Shown: one piece after another, positions 34,101 through 45,700 of the stretch | Layout of the letters: each line of letters opens with the position of its first letter | Position numbering within the stretch: the first letter of the stretch is position 1 | NCBI GenBank assembly: GCA_964017235.1 | Contig: OZ024938.1 | Span: forward strand, 45,544,332-45,608,331 | DNA length: 64,000 bases | Direction: 5' to 3' | Origin: Sabellastarte sp. h YS-2021 | Taxonomy: Eukaryota > Annelida > Polychaeta > Sabellida > Sabellidae | Made by a program: the position numbers and the translations under genes | The notes under the pieces: generated by a model | Databases searched by the model: none | The model's input: only the letters and a program-made list of their open reading frames with translations | Told to the model about the DNA's origin: nothing

Positions 34101-36806
34101 ATAATGGTGAAAAAAATATAAAAAGTGGACAAGAAATAAGGAAGTTAGGGCTACTTAAACATACATTAAACATAAAAACGAAGTACCACGATCGGATATA
34201 TATAAAAAATGCACATTGTATTCAGCATTTCAATTATACAATAAAACTCCACAAAATTTACAAAAACGATCGCAAATTGTAGCTGGTATTTCTATTATTA
34301 TCCACTCAAAACATCTTCCATGGTTTTGTTTGGTTTTGTTTCATTGCCAATATTTACATTGGGATCTGCCACTGTGGCCTAGCGGGTAACACACTTGTCT
34401 AGGAACTCAGTGGACGTGGGTTCAATCCCAGGTACAGGCAGATACATAGTGGCTCGGATGACCACTTAAAATGGCAGTCCTCTGTCATTGGGTCCTGTCC
34501 CCAGTGGCAGGTTAAAGAACCTCAAGGACGTTGATAAATGGTCATCCTTGAGCCTTTATCTTCCAGTTAGGGGAATGTCAGTTACTTGTGGGTTGGGGCT
34601 GTACCTGTACAGTTGTATTGGTTAAATAGCGCTTTGACTCCTGTACTATATGGAGATATTGCGCTGAGTATAAATACATAATAATAATAAATAATAATAG
34701 TAGATTCTAAAATGTGGACTCGAGTTCGGAAATCGAGTTCTCAGAGAATCGTTACACCACTAATATTTTGTACATTGTTGCAGGTTGCCATGGTAACTTA
34801 TTCTCTCAATGCTACTCTGGAGTGGTGCTTTAATGATCCACAGACTAGTTCAAAAGAGACATTAGAGAATGCTATAGCAAATCTACAACTGCAAGACTAT
34901 TTTAACAATATTGTGGAAGCCATAGAAATAGCCCTGGACTGTATAGAGTCTCCCATCTTATCAGGCGACAGGTAATGTCACAAACCAACAAGGCTGAAAG
35001 GGGTTTCAGTCTACTAGCGCCAGCTGCAAAGCCATTAAAAACACAAGTAGTGCACCAAAACGGTCACCCATCACAGTACTAACGTAGGCCACTGCCGCTT
35101 AACTTTAGTAAACAGATAATTTATGCAAGTCCAGAGACAAAAAAGGCAATTCCTAGAAGTGTGAGCATTGTTAGAGCTCAGGCTTAAAAATAATCACAAA
35201 CCAAAAACAAGTCCAAGCAGTGCTCGATATAATCAACAGGTTATTATTATTATTATTAACTCTGGTGGGACGTATGGAGAGACTGTAGATATTAAGGAAA
35301 CCTCAAAAGTTAATACCCCTGTGCCTTATATTGATAAAGCAGAAAAAATGTAGTTGTTTGGTCACCGTTGGTCTGGCCAAAGCAAATGTTTTTAAATTTC
35401 CAAAACCTGCATCACTTTTCGTGTTAATTTTTCTAAAAGATTTAAAACTTACTGTGTTGATTTTCACAGGCCAAAAGTACCCAAACTGTGTGTGGTGTTA
35501 ACTAGTGGCAAATTCACTCACAGAATAGAAGAACTTGAAGACATTGCGGCAAAGCTACAGGATGTATGTGATGAGTAAGTCTTATCTTTAATACAGTGGA
35601 TGTCTTGAACGTCTAAACTTAACGAAGCTTCTGAAGGCTCCTTTTCATATGTCAATTTTTATGTAATGTTAAAATGCCGTAATATTGACGGATTGTTGTC
35701 ACCTTATATGCTGAATTATCGTTATAGTCCATTTCCATATAAATGCTCAAAATTGAAGGCTTACACTAAATAATAAACAGAGATTTAAAAAAACAATCAC
35801 TCTCTTTCTTGACCATTCAAAACAAGGGGCCTGAAGGATCTTTTTATTTTGGAGAAAGTGTGACATGTGAAAACTTTGGAGGGGAGAGGGGTAGGCAGAA
35901 AGTACACTGTGGATGAATGGACGGATGCATTGATTCTCCACTATAAAACAACATGGTGGAAGTCATCATTGTCAACATTAATAAATGTGAAGTCTGTCCC
36001 TCCATTCCTCGTCCTGAAACCCCTAGCCAACCAAATTAATTTTTTTAACCCTCCACAGGAGCTAGATGAAAATGTCGCATAGAGTGTGACTTTTGAGCTG
36101 GTAGATAATATGACAAACTATATTATCATTACCTCCGCTAAGGAGGTTATGTTTTCATCTGGGTTTGTTTGTGAGTTTGTGAACAATATAACTCAAAAAC
36201 TTATGGACGGGTTTTGATGAAAATTTCAGGATATGTCTGAAAAGATAAAAGGAAGAAATGATTAAATTTTGGGAGTGATCTGGATCACTGTCTGGATCAT
36301 CTGGATCCAGGCTGCCAGATGCGTTTGTAAACAAGATAGATGAAATAATTACAGAAGAGACTTCTGGAACATCATGGTCACTGAGTTTGGCATCTATTCA
36401 CAGGCTGTCACTTTAGTGTGGATTCAGCTCCGGCAAATGGCAATGCTGAGGGCCTGTTGCAGTATGACCCTGGCTGTTGCAAAATGTTAAACCTGACTTG
36501 GACTTCACTTTGCTTACCCCATACCCGTTTGCACATAAGTTCTTCTTAATGACTCTACTTGTAAATCAAATCCCATCTTCACTGCCTTAAGTGTACCATG
36601 TAACAATGTATGGGATTGGTTCAAATAACCACTCCTGATTTATGTTATTATATTTATCTCTTGTTTATTGTTGCAGATTGGTTGGAATTGCAGTAACTCA
36701 AGCTGTTGCTATCGAACAACTGGATACATTGGTGGGATCAAAAGGAACTACACTAAACTTTGGGGATATATCTGCATTATTTGAAATTATGAAAAGTGCA
36801 CAGATG
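31147..36806 (+). CDS. Secreted single-VWA-domain protein, copy 1 (five exons)
   Basis: Exons are 31147-31201, 31365-31498, 34784-34971, 35470-35574 and 36677-36806, all with GT-AG introns and a continuous frame. The first exon encodes a short hydrophobic leader (MQWHALAVISIAQSCGFV), a likely signal peptide. The rest makes one von Willebrand A domain: strand 1 YLDVMWIQDAS, then VAMVTYSLNATLEWCF, then VPKLCVVLTSG, then LVGIAVTQAV and a final helix FGDISALFEIMKSAQM. The MIDAS motif DxSxS is DASLA here and the usual LTDG is LTSG, so the metal site is damaged. VWA domains bind ligands in matrix and adhesion proteins; a role in extracellular matrix or shell is a guess. The start is conserved in the paralog. 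Copy 1 intron 2 is about 2.4 kb longer because of inserted repeats. Confidence 0.75.
32349..32823. mobile_element. hAT-like MITE in intron 2 of VWA copy 1
   Basis: The left end is TAGGGACATCACAACTCC and the right end, inverted, TAGGGGTGTCACGACTAACC. Inside each lie inverted GACTAATCG words. This fits hAT-type termini, but the flanking 8-mers do not match well, so the duplication is decayed or the edges are slightly off. Absent from the paralogous intron of copy 2. Confidence 0.6.
32824..34360. other. Inserted sequence specific to VWA copy 1 intron 2
   Basis: The paralogous intron in copy 2 goes from ataagaatatattttt straight to exon 3, so this block was inserted in copy 1 or lost from copy 2. 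It contains possible hAT-type ends (TAGTGTTGTAAC at 33009, its inverse at 33655; TAGTGGTGTAACG inverted at 34762) but no verified target duplications and no gene. Confidence 0.5.
34361..34701 (+). mobile_element. tRNA-derived SINE (family B)
   Basis: The head has an A-box-like TGGCCTAGCGGGTAACA and a B-box-like GGGTTCAATCCCA. The body ends in tagcgctttgactcctgta, gcgctgagtataaata and an (ATA)n tail. The family differs from the SINEs at 3585, 37529 and 57680. Not a functional tRNA gene. Confidence 0.75.
36131..36310. repeat. Dispersed repeat fragment with CCTCCGCTAAGGAGG
   Basis: It contains the hairpin word CCTCCGCTAAGGAGG followed by ttatgttttcatctgggttt and a statement-like stretch (aactcaaaaacttatggacgg, gatgaaaatttcagg) that I recognise as a dispersed repeat in many animal genomes. 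It is not seen at the paralogous place in copy 2. Confidence 0.5.
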
Positions 36807-37254
36807 GTAAGAAAAGCTCAGATCATGACTGTTATATATTTACTGGTGTTTTTCTGCGATATTTTACATTTGTTAAGATAGATTTTAAGATAGACTCACT
36901 GACCAATTATGTTAAATCAATTACAACAACATTTGTACAAAAGTAAACAAGAGTTACCAATACATACGAATTAAAAAATGACTATTACTACATTGGAGTG
37001 AACATGTATTACCACTTATACTCAATGCTCATCTGTTTTCAAAATTAACCATATTTGATCAAACTTTTCTTACTCATAGTTCACTTTGTCCCAATAGTAC
37101 TGTTCTGTTTAAAGCATTACTATATACTTCAGTCGTTTACATCTGACATCTTACAGGTTAACAGGTGTAAAATTTCATAATCTGTTTTTTTTTCACTTCT
37201 GTGGTGGTGGGTTTGGCAACATGTACCATGTACTAAAAATGATATAATTTATTT

Positions 37255-37445
37255 ATTTAGTGTTTTATATCACGACTTAGTATTTTATTGGTTATATTGT
37301 GACGGGTAGATTGAAGTGCAAAGGAAACCAGCACATACAGTCAGTCGAGGTTCTGCACGTAAGTACCAGCTTTCCCACTTGAGGTCGGGCAGGATTCAAA
37401 CTCCGATCTGAGTGGTGGGAGGCAAGAGTGTTACCACTGTGCCCC
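37255..37445 (-). mobile_element. Old SINE (family A) fragment, present before the tandem duplication
   Basis: A diverged minus-strand copy (gtgacgggtagattgaag, aggaaaccagcacatacag, gtgggaggcaagagtgttacc). Its counterpart occurs at the same place in copy 2 (46085-46245), so it predates the duplication. Confidence 0.7.
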
Positions 37446-37528
37446 CCTTGACTGTTGTGTAAACCTTAGATATCTGATTTGGATCTGGACTCAGACTTGT
37501 GTATTGTTGCACCTGTAGTTGCTTGCTT

Positions 37529-37759
37529 ATTTATTTATTTGGGGTTTTACGTCGCTTTCAACACTGTACAGGTCATATCACGACGGGTAGTTGGAAGGGC
37601 AGAGGAAACCAGTACATACAGTTCGTTAGGGTTCTGTACTGTAAACTGCCGACCAACGGCAAGCAACTACCAGCTTTCCCACTTGAGGCCGTGCCGGGAA
37701 TCGAACCCCTGGCCTCAGAGGTGGGAGGCGAGAGTGTTACCACTCTGCCACCGTTGCCC
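37529..37759 (-). mobile_element. SINE (family A), younger copy
   Basis: Full-length minus-strand SINE with intact head (ctctgccaccgttgcccc at its 5' end) and tail (ttatttatttggggttttacg). It is absent from the paralogous position in copy 2, so it was inserted after the duplication. Confidence 0.85.
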
Positions 37760-37764
37760 CTTGT

Positions 37765-37905
37765 AGTTGCTTGCTGTTGGTCAGCAGTTTACAGTAGAGA
37801 ACCTTGACCAACTGTATGTACTATTTTCCTCTGCTGCCAAAATACTACTCGTCGTGAAATGACCTGTACAATATGTAGAAAGTGACGTTAAAACCCAAAT
37901 AAGTA
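37765..37905 (+). mobile_element. SINE (family A) body fragment, opposite orientation
   Basis: Headless plus-strand body (tagttgcttgctgttggtcag to gtgacgttaaaacccaaataag) directly beside the inverted copy at 37529-37759. Together they form an inverted pair. Confidence 0.8.
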
Positions 37906-38201
37906 GATACACAACAGTCAAACGAATCCCTTGGCAAATACAATGCCTATTTTACCCTGTGGTTAGCAGTCTGGAAATTTCATCACTTGGGATAAACTAT
38001 ATGCTCTTTGATTTAAATGGAGAACATGTGGGATTTCATTGAGGGTCTGTCCTAAGGGGACATAGGCTGTTAAAGGGGACATGAAATACAAACAGTACAC
38101 TAGATTCTTAACTCTTTTAGAGTTTAAAATATCTTATTTATGTTATTTTTGTTTACATTTAGATATTATTAGAATAATATAGAAGTATTTTATTATTGCA
38201 G

Positions 38202-38228
38202 ATAATTGGTAAGTTTTTGAATTTTTAA
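38202..38228 (+). CDS. Possible terminal exon of VWA copy 1
   Basis: After a conserved acceptor (tattattgcag) the frame left open by exon 5 would read IIGKFLNF and stop. The same acceptor and the first codons are kept in copy 2 (46835-46882). The VWA fold is already complete at exon 5, so a short tail is reasonable. An AATAAA word lies at about 38553. Transcript evidence would decide. Confidence 0.35.
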   Translation: MIGKFLNF

Positions 38229-38709
38229 CATGTTTACAGTGGCTTGAAGTGGTCACAAGACTAAACTGTACAAGTGCATTGTAATATATTTTGTTAAACC
38301 ATATGCACAATACATAAATACAACCTTTAAGCAAAACAGACAGAGCAAATGGTAAACAGCTTATTTTGTGGCCTCAAGTCACAACACAAACATATGTATT
38401 TATGTGATTTATAATTGTCAATAATCACCTTACTTCCGGGAAATGTTTCATGTGTATGTTCTTTTACATGGCATTTTGATAATACATGCAAGGTATGAAT
38501 GTGAACTGGTACTTCCAGTTTGTATATAACCTAAGATTGTGGCTTAAGTCAAAATAAAACTTTTCATGTAAATTTAAGCCTTTTGAAAGTATAAATGTGC
38601 CTCTGATAAAAGTATTCATGATATATTTTAGTCATTGATTTATCTAAATATATAAACAGTTCAGGATTTCATGTGTAATTAAATGAAAAGTGTTATTGAT
38701 GTGACCTAC

Positions 38710-39030
38710 TTTCTAAAGAATCAGACTAATGAAAGGATCTGTGGTTTATATGGATATCAGGTTTATGTGGCTATCAAGTTTGTGTGGATATGTGGTTTAC
38801 ATGGATATTAGGTTAATGTGGGTATTAAGTTTATGTGGGTATCATGCCTGTTTGGATATTAGGCTTATGTGGGTTTCCGTTTTATGTGGGCATTAAGTTT
38901 ATGTTGGTTTGATGTTTATGTGTGTATCAAGCTTATCTGAATAATTAGTTTAATGTGGTTATTAGGTTTATGTCCATTAGTTTTATGCTGTTATCAGATT
39001 TATATCACATGAGAGTCAGGTTTATGTTGG
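38710..39030. repeat. Degenerate minisatellite of about 18-20 bp units
   Basis: Variants of ggatattaggtttatgtg repeat about 14 times. The paralogous position (about 46930-46990) has only a remnant, so the expansion is private to copy 1 or was lost from copy 2. Confidence 0.8.
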
Positions 39031-39777
39031 TTTAAATGACTTTACATGTGGTTTAGTTGTTGGATTAGGTTTGATCTTGTTTGAAGAGTTTCTGTGTTTG
39101 GTGATGGCAAAGGTTTATTTGATATATCTTGTGCCTTGTAACATCAGCAGTGTATTTTACAGTCCAGTAGACTGAATCTCGCAATATCATGTAAAATTTA
39201 GAACTATCCATTAAAATTAGTTAACCAAAATGGCAGGAAATGTCTCACTGGGGAATTTCTTGCACTTTTGTTCCATATTATCATATTTCATTCCTTACTC
39301 TATCAATAGTACTAATGGTATGGTAGGATATATCTCTATACCTCTTTTTAAGCATGAGCTCGATCTCTCTCTGAGGTTCACACTTCTAGGGATCATTTTT
39401 CTTGGGGGGAGGCTTTCATGAATTGTGCACTTCACTGGTGTACTACTTGTGTTTCTGATTGCCTTGGATCTCATGCATGTAGACCAAAAGTTGGGACCTA
39501 GACTTTGTCTGCTTGTGACATTTCTGAACGGAAATGTTACCCTGGCCTTTAGTAGTTTTCCATTATAAGTTTTGTGAGCTATACTGGAAATACCAACAAT
39601 AAGTTGTAATGACAATAAACTAAATGCATACACCCAATCCATGTCTGTTACACCCAATCCATGAAATTGCCTATTTCATGAAATGGCAATTTATCAAACA
39701 TTCATATACACATTTCTTGAAATGGTCAAAGACTGAGCTGCTCATTTCATGAATTAGATAATGCCCTTTATTGAAAC

Positions 39778-39780
39778 TAA
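39778..39780. other. Empty TAA target site paralogous to the Harbinger insertion
   Basis: Here tttattgaaac-TAA-acgtttcatgcatgg is uninterrupted. In copy 2 the same words are split by the element at 47709-52674 (tttattgaaac-TTA | element | TAA-agcttcatgcacgg). Confidence 0.85.
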
Positions 39781-40560
39781 ACGTTTCATGCATGGAAGTA
39801 TTTATTGCTTTATCCTTACTGTAGAAACGAACCTTGCATTTTAATATTTAGTGTATGTGTCATATTTAAATGACTGTTGATATGATTAAGACACATATGA
39901 TGATTTATGTACAACGATTCTGCTTCTAACTGTAGTTTGTTTAAGCTCTCCATGCAGTGTTTCCATTGTGGACATTTGGCTGGCAACCATTACTAGTGAC
40001 TGGAAATCATTGTTTATATTGGTAGCAAAAAGCTTCTGAAGAAAATACAGAATAATAAATAGATCTGGATTGTTTGTCTTTGGTAGTAACATGCATCCAT
40101 CTGAAAATCTTTCGCGAAAGTACTGGATGGACCTTGGTAGAAATTGGAGGAGATGCAAGTATGTTGTGATCCAACAAAAAGCATATGTTCTAAGCTTTGC
40201 ATTACGTTTAAACAGTAATGTTAGTAATGTTTGTTTATCAGCAATATTTTATATCAGGGTTCAATTGTACAAGCACACGCATAGATGTAAGATCCAGGTG
40301 ATAGAATGCCACAATTGCATGTTCTTCCTTTGTTACAATAAGTTGCAACAACATTTAAGTTATTTTGTGGGGATGGAACCTGCTACAATAGTCACTTGAT
40401 TATAAATGAATATGACCGTGCAATAACCTTCTGTATAACACTTAATAATAGATTAAAAGCTATATGTATCTGTTGTTTATCCCCACCACTTGTACCTACA
40501 AAATGCATTATCCATAGTACAAAATTTCATGAATAATTTATTGGCTTCATTATTATGAAC

Positions 40561-40652
40561 CTGGGGCCGTATTCCTCAACACTAACTTTGCTAAGGTCAC
40601 CTTAGATCCAAGTTTGGAACAGTCTAATTATTGTTGAAGAATACAGCCACTG
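40561..40652. mobile_element. Short MITE, 92 bp
   Basis: The inverted ends CTGGGGCCGTATTCCTCAACA (split here as CTGGGGCC and GTATTCCTCAACA) and the complement of TGTTGAAGAATACAGCC match at about 17 of 21 positions. The insert is missing at the paralogous place in copy 2 (about 53235). Superfamily not determined. Confidence 0.6.
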
Positions 40653-41701
40653 ATTAATAAAAACACATAAAAGTACCTATACTTGAGAATACTATTAAAA
40701 TGACATCACATGTCTTTTTAAAGTTTGGTTTAACATTAAGTCATCACAATTTCAACACATATTTGTAAGATCACCAAGCAATATCATAACCTAAATTTAA
40801 CAAGTTTTGTGAACTGTGATAGTTTCTACTCGTACAGAATGAGATGTCTGCCCCTGTTTTGGTATTCACAAACATGGATCAGTGAAGATCAGATCAAAAC
40901 TGCGCAAAATGTGTTAATTTTTATCAGATGGTAGGATCATCTTGTGTTGTTATTCACAGAACATTTTATCTGAGTTTTGGATGGAATTTTTGCTCAATTA
41001 ATGATCATGCACTTTGATGGATTAAATGTTGGACCACAGCTGATCCAAATTGAATGACAGAAGATGTCTGATGGGAGGAGATGTCATTTTTAATTCATTT
41101 AAGTCATTCCAGTGGCAGAAATAACATGACTCAATTAATCATATCATAAAAGTATTACTAAACTTTTTACAGTAGGCTACTCGCAAAAATTGACATTGAC
41201 TTTGTTTGTTACAGCAAATTACTAATTAATCTTGGTGATTGGTTTTGTAGACATCTCATAAGGCTTCAAAGTCCACTAGTTTCAAAATAAGCCCTGTACT
41301 AGCATGGCCCCTGCACAACCCCCAACTGAATCTGAGACCATATCCCACAAAAAAGGATCAGCTTATTATCAAAAATAGGTGATCTCAAATCTAAACCTCT
41401 CTGTGTTTAACTTCAGCTGACTTTCAACTCGTCTTTTGTTGGATCTCTTCCAAGGATAAAGTTGATATAAAAATGAGTTGATAAAAACTCATAACTGGTG
41501 TACTAACGGTTATTTTGTTTCACTTTTATTTTTTTCCTCATTGAAATTTATACAGTGGTGTAGTTAATTACACAACCAATGAAAATACAGTTTACAGATC
41601 ACAATAGATCTATTCAACAAACAAATGCGCTTTCAGTCACATGGCCTATAGTTGGTCAACAAAAGATATTCTCGGTGCTGCCTTTCAACATAGTTTTTCA
41701 G

Positions 41702-41785
41702 TGTACTGCTTTAAACTGTTTTAATACTTGTACTATTAAAGGCATACCCTTTCATTCTTTTCCAAGAGATGATAAAACAGTAAAA
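41702..41785 (+). pseudogene. THAP-like zinc-finger exon remnant
   Basis: An 84-nt open segment between AG (41701) and GTATGT reads CTALNCFNTCTIKGIPFHSF followed by PRDDKTVK. The spacing of C, C and the FHxFPxD word is that of the start of a THAP domain, a zinc-binding DNA-binding module common in transposon-derived genes. No neighbouring THAP exon was recognised, and copy 2 has no counterpart, so it may be a stray exon or transposon fragment. Confidence 0.3.
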
Positions 41786-42753
41786 GTATGTACATTTTTT
41801 TAGTTATATACATTTTAAAACAACATGTGTAAAACCAAAAAATATATACTATTAACTAGTACATATGGTGGCATATTCAATCTCAATACTGAGGGAAAGC
41901 AGAATCACCCAGTCTCTAGACATTTGAGAGTCCCTCATGAGAGTCCATCATGCAAAAATTTCCCACCCAATTTCTTGGAAATTCTATCCCCCCTACCTAT
42001 ATAGCCAAGAACCTAGGTGTTACTTTCGACTCTTGCAACACCTTTACTAGTCACATAACCATGGTTTGTTTTGCCTTTTACTATCACGTCAAGGACCTAA
42101 GTTGCATCTGCAAATTCCTCAGTGCATAGACTGCAGCCCTGCTTGCAAACTCAATGATCAGCAGTCAACTTGACTACTTGACTACTACTATCAATAGTCA
42201 ATTTATGGCAAGTGTCTCTACATTATTTCTTATGCTATTGTATTGCTTTGTCGAAGGGTTTTGTTTATTGTGGGCACTTTTGACAATGCAATAAGTTGCA
42301 CAATTGTTGGCTCAGTGAGAGTTTCATGAAATTCCACTGGCAACAATACAAGGATATTATTTACTGTCACATAATACACCATAAATCAATATTTCCATAC
42401 TTATCAATAGACCTTATTTAATGGCCAGAATTAGAATGGATTTTATGTGAGGCAAAATTTTGAGTCTCAATATCTAATTTAAAAACTCATCTTGCAGAAA
42501 GGATGAAACTATTTAATGATTTTAGGATCAATGTCTCACAAGGAATAAAAAATAATGTACACTTAGATTGATTAGGGAACTGCGCATTTGAAATATGTAT
42601 GAATTATTGTCCAGTCCCAATTAGAGAATATAAACCTTTATACTGAGCATTCAAAGTCATAACTACCAGATGTCAGGAAATAGCAAAGTTACTATAACAT
42701 TAAACTTCTCCACTTAGTCATGTCACTAGAATAGACTTGAATTAGATTTGAAG

Positions 42754-45700
42754 ATGCAGTGGCATGCCTTGGCTGTTATATTAATTGCACAATCCTTTGG
42801 ACTTGTGGGTAAGAATTTAAAATAATTTATGTTTAACATAAACACTCGCCTTGATCAGCAACTTATTTTTGCTGTCAGATAACTGAATCCCACTGAAAAA
42901 GTGTTTTACCTTTTCAGTTCTGACCTAGAAATGTTATGAATTCATTTATTTATTTTTAAGCATATCAAAGGTACTTAGATGTCATATGGATTCAAGATGC
43001 AAGAATGACAATAGGACCCATAGATTGGGCTCTTGCAAAGCAATTCATTTTGGATGGACTTTCTCAACTACCCAAAGTTGGATCAAATAGCAAGGTAAAG
43101 ATAACACATGATAGAGTTCTTCAGTCTACTAAGTAGGTAGAGATAAGACATAAAAAGTTCTTCAGCCTACTAAACAGGGCCAACTTGTGGAAACCAAATG
43201 GGCGCTATCCCTCAGTGAGTTAAAATGTATTTATTAATTTCTATAGTATTCAAATAAATAGGTTAATGCCGTGTGATTACTATGCTTGATAGCTTCATAT
43301 TGTCCATGAGAAGGTATGAGGTATTTGACCGTAATAGGTTAAGTGACAGCAGTTTTACCTTTTCTGTTGTGTATTGTTTTATTTAATATATTTTACTGTT
43401 TTACACCTAAAAGGGTTTCAACTTTTGGATTATGACCTATGCTGATATATTTGACCTTCAAGGTCAAAGTGACAACATAAAACTTTTTTGGTGCTCTCAA
43501 TTTAAGGCATTTTATGTGTAGCTTTTGTCTTGTTATATTAAATGGTGGTATTTTAAATTCCATCCATGAAATTTTAAACTCTCAGTAATTCAGCCATTCA
43601 CCATTCTAATTCCTACAGTGTTTATATAGCGCTTAATCTCCAACTAAAAAACAGACTCTAGGCACATAAGAGAAAAAAGCACAGATCCATAATCCTAAAA
43701 CCAAAGACATAACAGAAGTCAGCGCCACTGAGAAAGACTGAAAAATTTGTCGTTTTGAATCTCAGTAGATATAGTACCCATAAGAATATATTTTTCGTTC
43801 ATTTAAACAGGTTGCCATGGTAACTTTTTCTCTCAATTCTACTCTGGAGTGGTGCTTTAACGATCCTCAGACTAGTTCGAAAGAGGCATTAGACAATGCT
43901 ATAGCAAAACTACAACTTCAAGATTATTTTAGCAATATTGTGGAAGCAATCGAAATAGCCCTGGATTGTATAGAGTCTCCTATCTTACCAACCAACAGGT
44001 AATCACACAAACCAAAAAGGAATCCAAGCTATGGTCGATATAATCAACAAGGTAAGGCTTTCTTTTTGACAATTCAAATTCCTGATTCTACAAACATATG
44101 AGTTTACCTTATACTTAAACAGCCTGAGCTAGATACAAATCCCTAATGTCCAACCTATTATGATTATTATTATTAGTAGTAGTTCTGGTAGTAGATGTGG
44201 ACTACACTTATTGAGGAAACTTTAAAAATAATACTTGGGGCTTATTGTGATGAAGCAGCAACACAAATCTATTTATTTGGTCGCTGTTGGTCTGGCCAAA
44301 GCAGAGGTTTTCAAATATTCAAAACCTGTGTCACTTTTCATGTCAAAAGGATTTGAAACTTGTCTTCATTTTATAGGCCAAAAGTACCCAAACTGTGTGT
44401 AGTGTTTACCACTGGCAGATTCACCCATAGAATAGAAGAATTTGAAGACACTGCGACAAAGCTACAAGACGCATGTGATGCGTAAGTCTTGTTCTCAATA
44501 CAATGGAAGCCTTTAAAGTCTCACCCAGCATCCAAAGACTCCTGGGCATATGTGATGTTTTCTGTAATGATCAAATCCAATAAAATCACTGCGTATGTTG
44601 ATTGTCTACTATATCCCAAACAGGTGGAAGTGATTATTGACTAAATTAATAAATGCAATGCCTGCCCCAAGTGCCTCCAAGTGAAAATATTTTAGCCTTC
44701 CACAAGTCCCTCCAAGTGAAAATATTTTAGCCTTCCACAAGTCCCTCCAAGTGAAAATATTTTAGCCTTCCACAGGAGCTAGCCTAAAATTTAGCTCAGA
44801 GTGTGACTTTTAACCTAGTAGATAATATAGAAATATTTAAAATATCATTATAGATAGTTAGATAAGAAAACATGCTTTAGCTCTTTGATATCGCAATAAC
44901 ATTGCAGTTGAAAATTTCGATTGATTTGGTGGTCGACATGTAGTCACAGTTAAAAGACAAAATTAATTAATCACAAACTTTCAAAAGAAATATAACTCTA
45001 TGCGGGTGATCTGAGATTGACACAAATGAAGCATGAAGGGTCAGAATTCATTTCATAATTCGTCTAGGCTGAACGCATTTATTAGGTCTGGTCAAGAAAA
45101 CAGAAAGGCTGTTTCCCTGTGGGAGGCCATTATGTGTGATAAGAGATTAAAGATGTGAATGTTTGTTCAAATTGATTAATTTCTGTGACAAGGTTATATT
45201 TAAACAGTATAATGTACTCAATGGGCAGCAGTATACGTTACATGAGAACCTGGTTGTATGATTGAGGCTTTTCGTCCTACACATACAGTGACATTCTAAT
45301 TTCTCATAAGACCACTAAAATTTCCATTTGTTGTGTAATAGAACAAGGAATTCTGTAACATTATGGGATATTGAAGGTCAAAGGTGAGGGCTTTACATCC
45401 AGTTCAGCAGACCAGGGCCATATTGGAAGAGGTCTTCAGTATTGTCACTTATGGAAGTCAAACCCACATAGAGATGATAGCCTTTGTTGTGCCAGTCAGT
45501 TTGGCATTTATTCACAGGCTGTAAATTCTGTATAGATTCAGATCCCAAAATGGCAATGCTGGTGGTCTGTTCTAATATGACTATGGCTGTTTATAGGACA
45601 TTAAACCTGACTTTGACTTGTCTTTGGTTACCGCAAAGCAGTGTGAACATATATGTTTTGGACTTTTACTCCACTTGTAAATTAAATCCCGACTTTACTG

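Larger units (their letters stand above)
30310..41925 (+). repeat. Large tandem segmental duplication, copy 1
   Basis: Collinear with 42211-56090 over exons, introns and flanks, at clearly lower identity than the fucosyltransferase duplication. Anchors include cagttgcacaattgttggct-type words at the left (30370/42290), agtcaaacgaatcccttgg (37917/46541), tttcatgaaatggcaattta (39674/47602) and ccccaactgaatctgagacc (41322/55424). Copy-specific insertions include a 2.4-kb block in intron 2, SINEs, a minisatellite and a short MITE. Confidence 0.85.

Noticed and set aside
33009-34762. Possible hAT elements with TAGTGTTGTAAC / TAGTGGTGTAACG ends
   Set aside because: Short end matches exist in several pairings, but no 8-bp flanking duplication could be found, so the boundaries are not supported.
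35867-36082. 71-codon open frame in the intron between VWA exons 4 and 5
   Set aside because: Lies between well-supported exons, is not shared with copy 2 and has no domain.
40070-40399. 109-codon open frame in the tail of duplication copy 1
   Set aside because: Not kept in the paralogous copy 2 and without any recognisable family feature.
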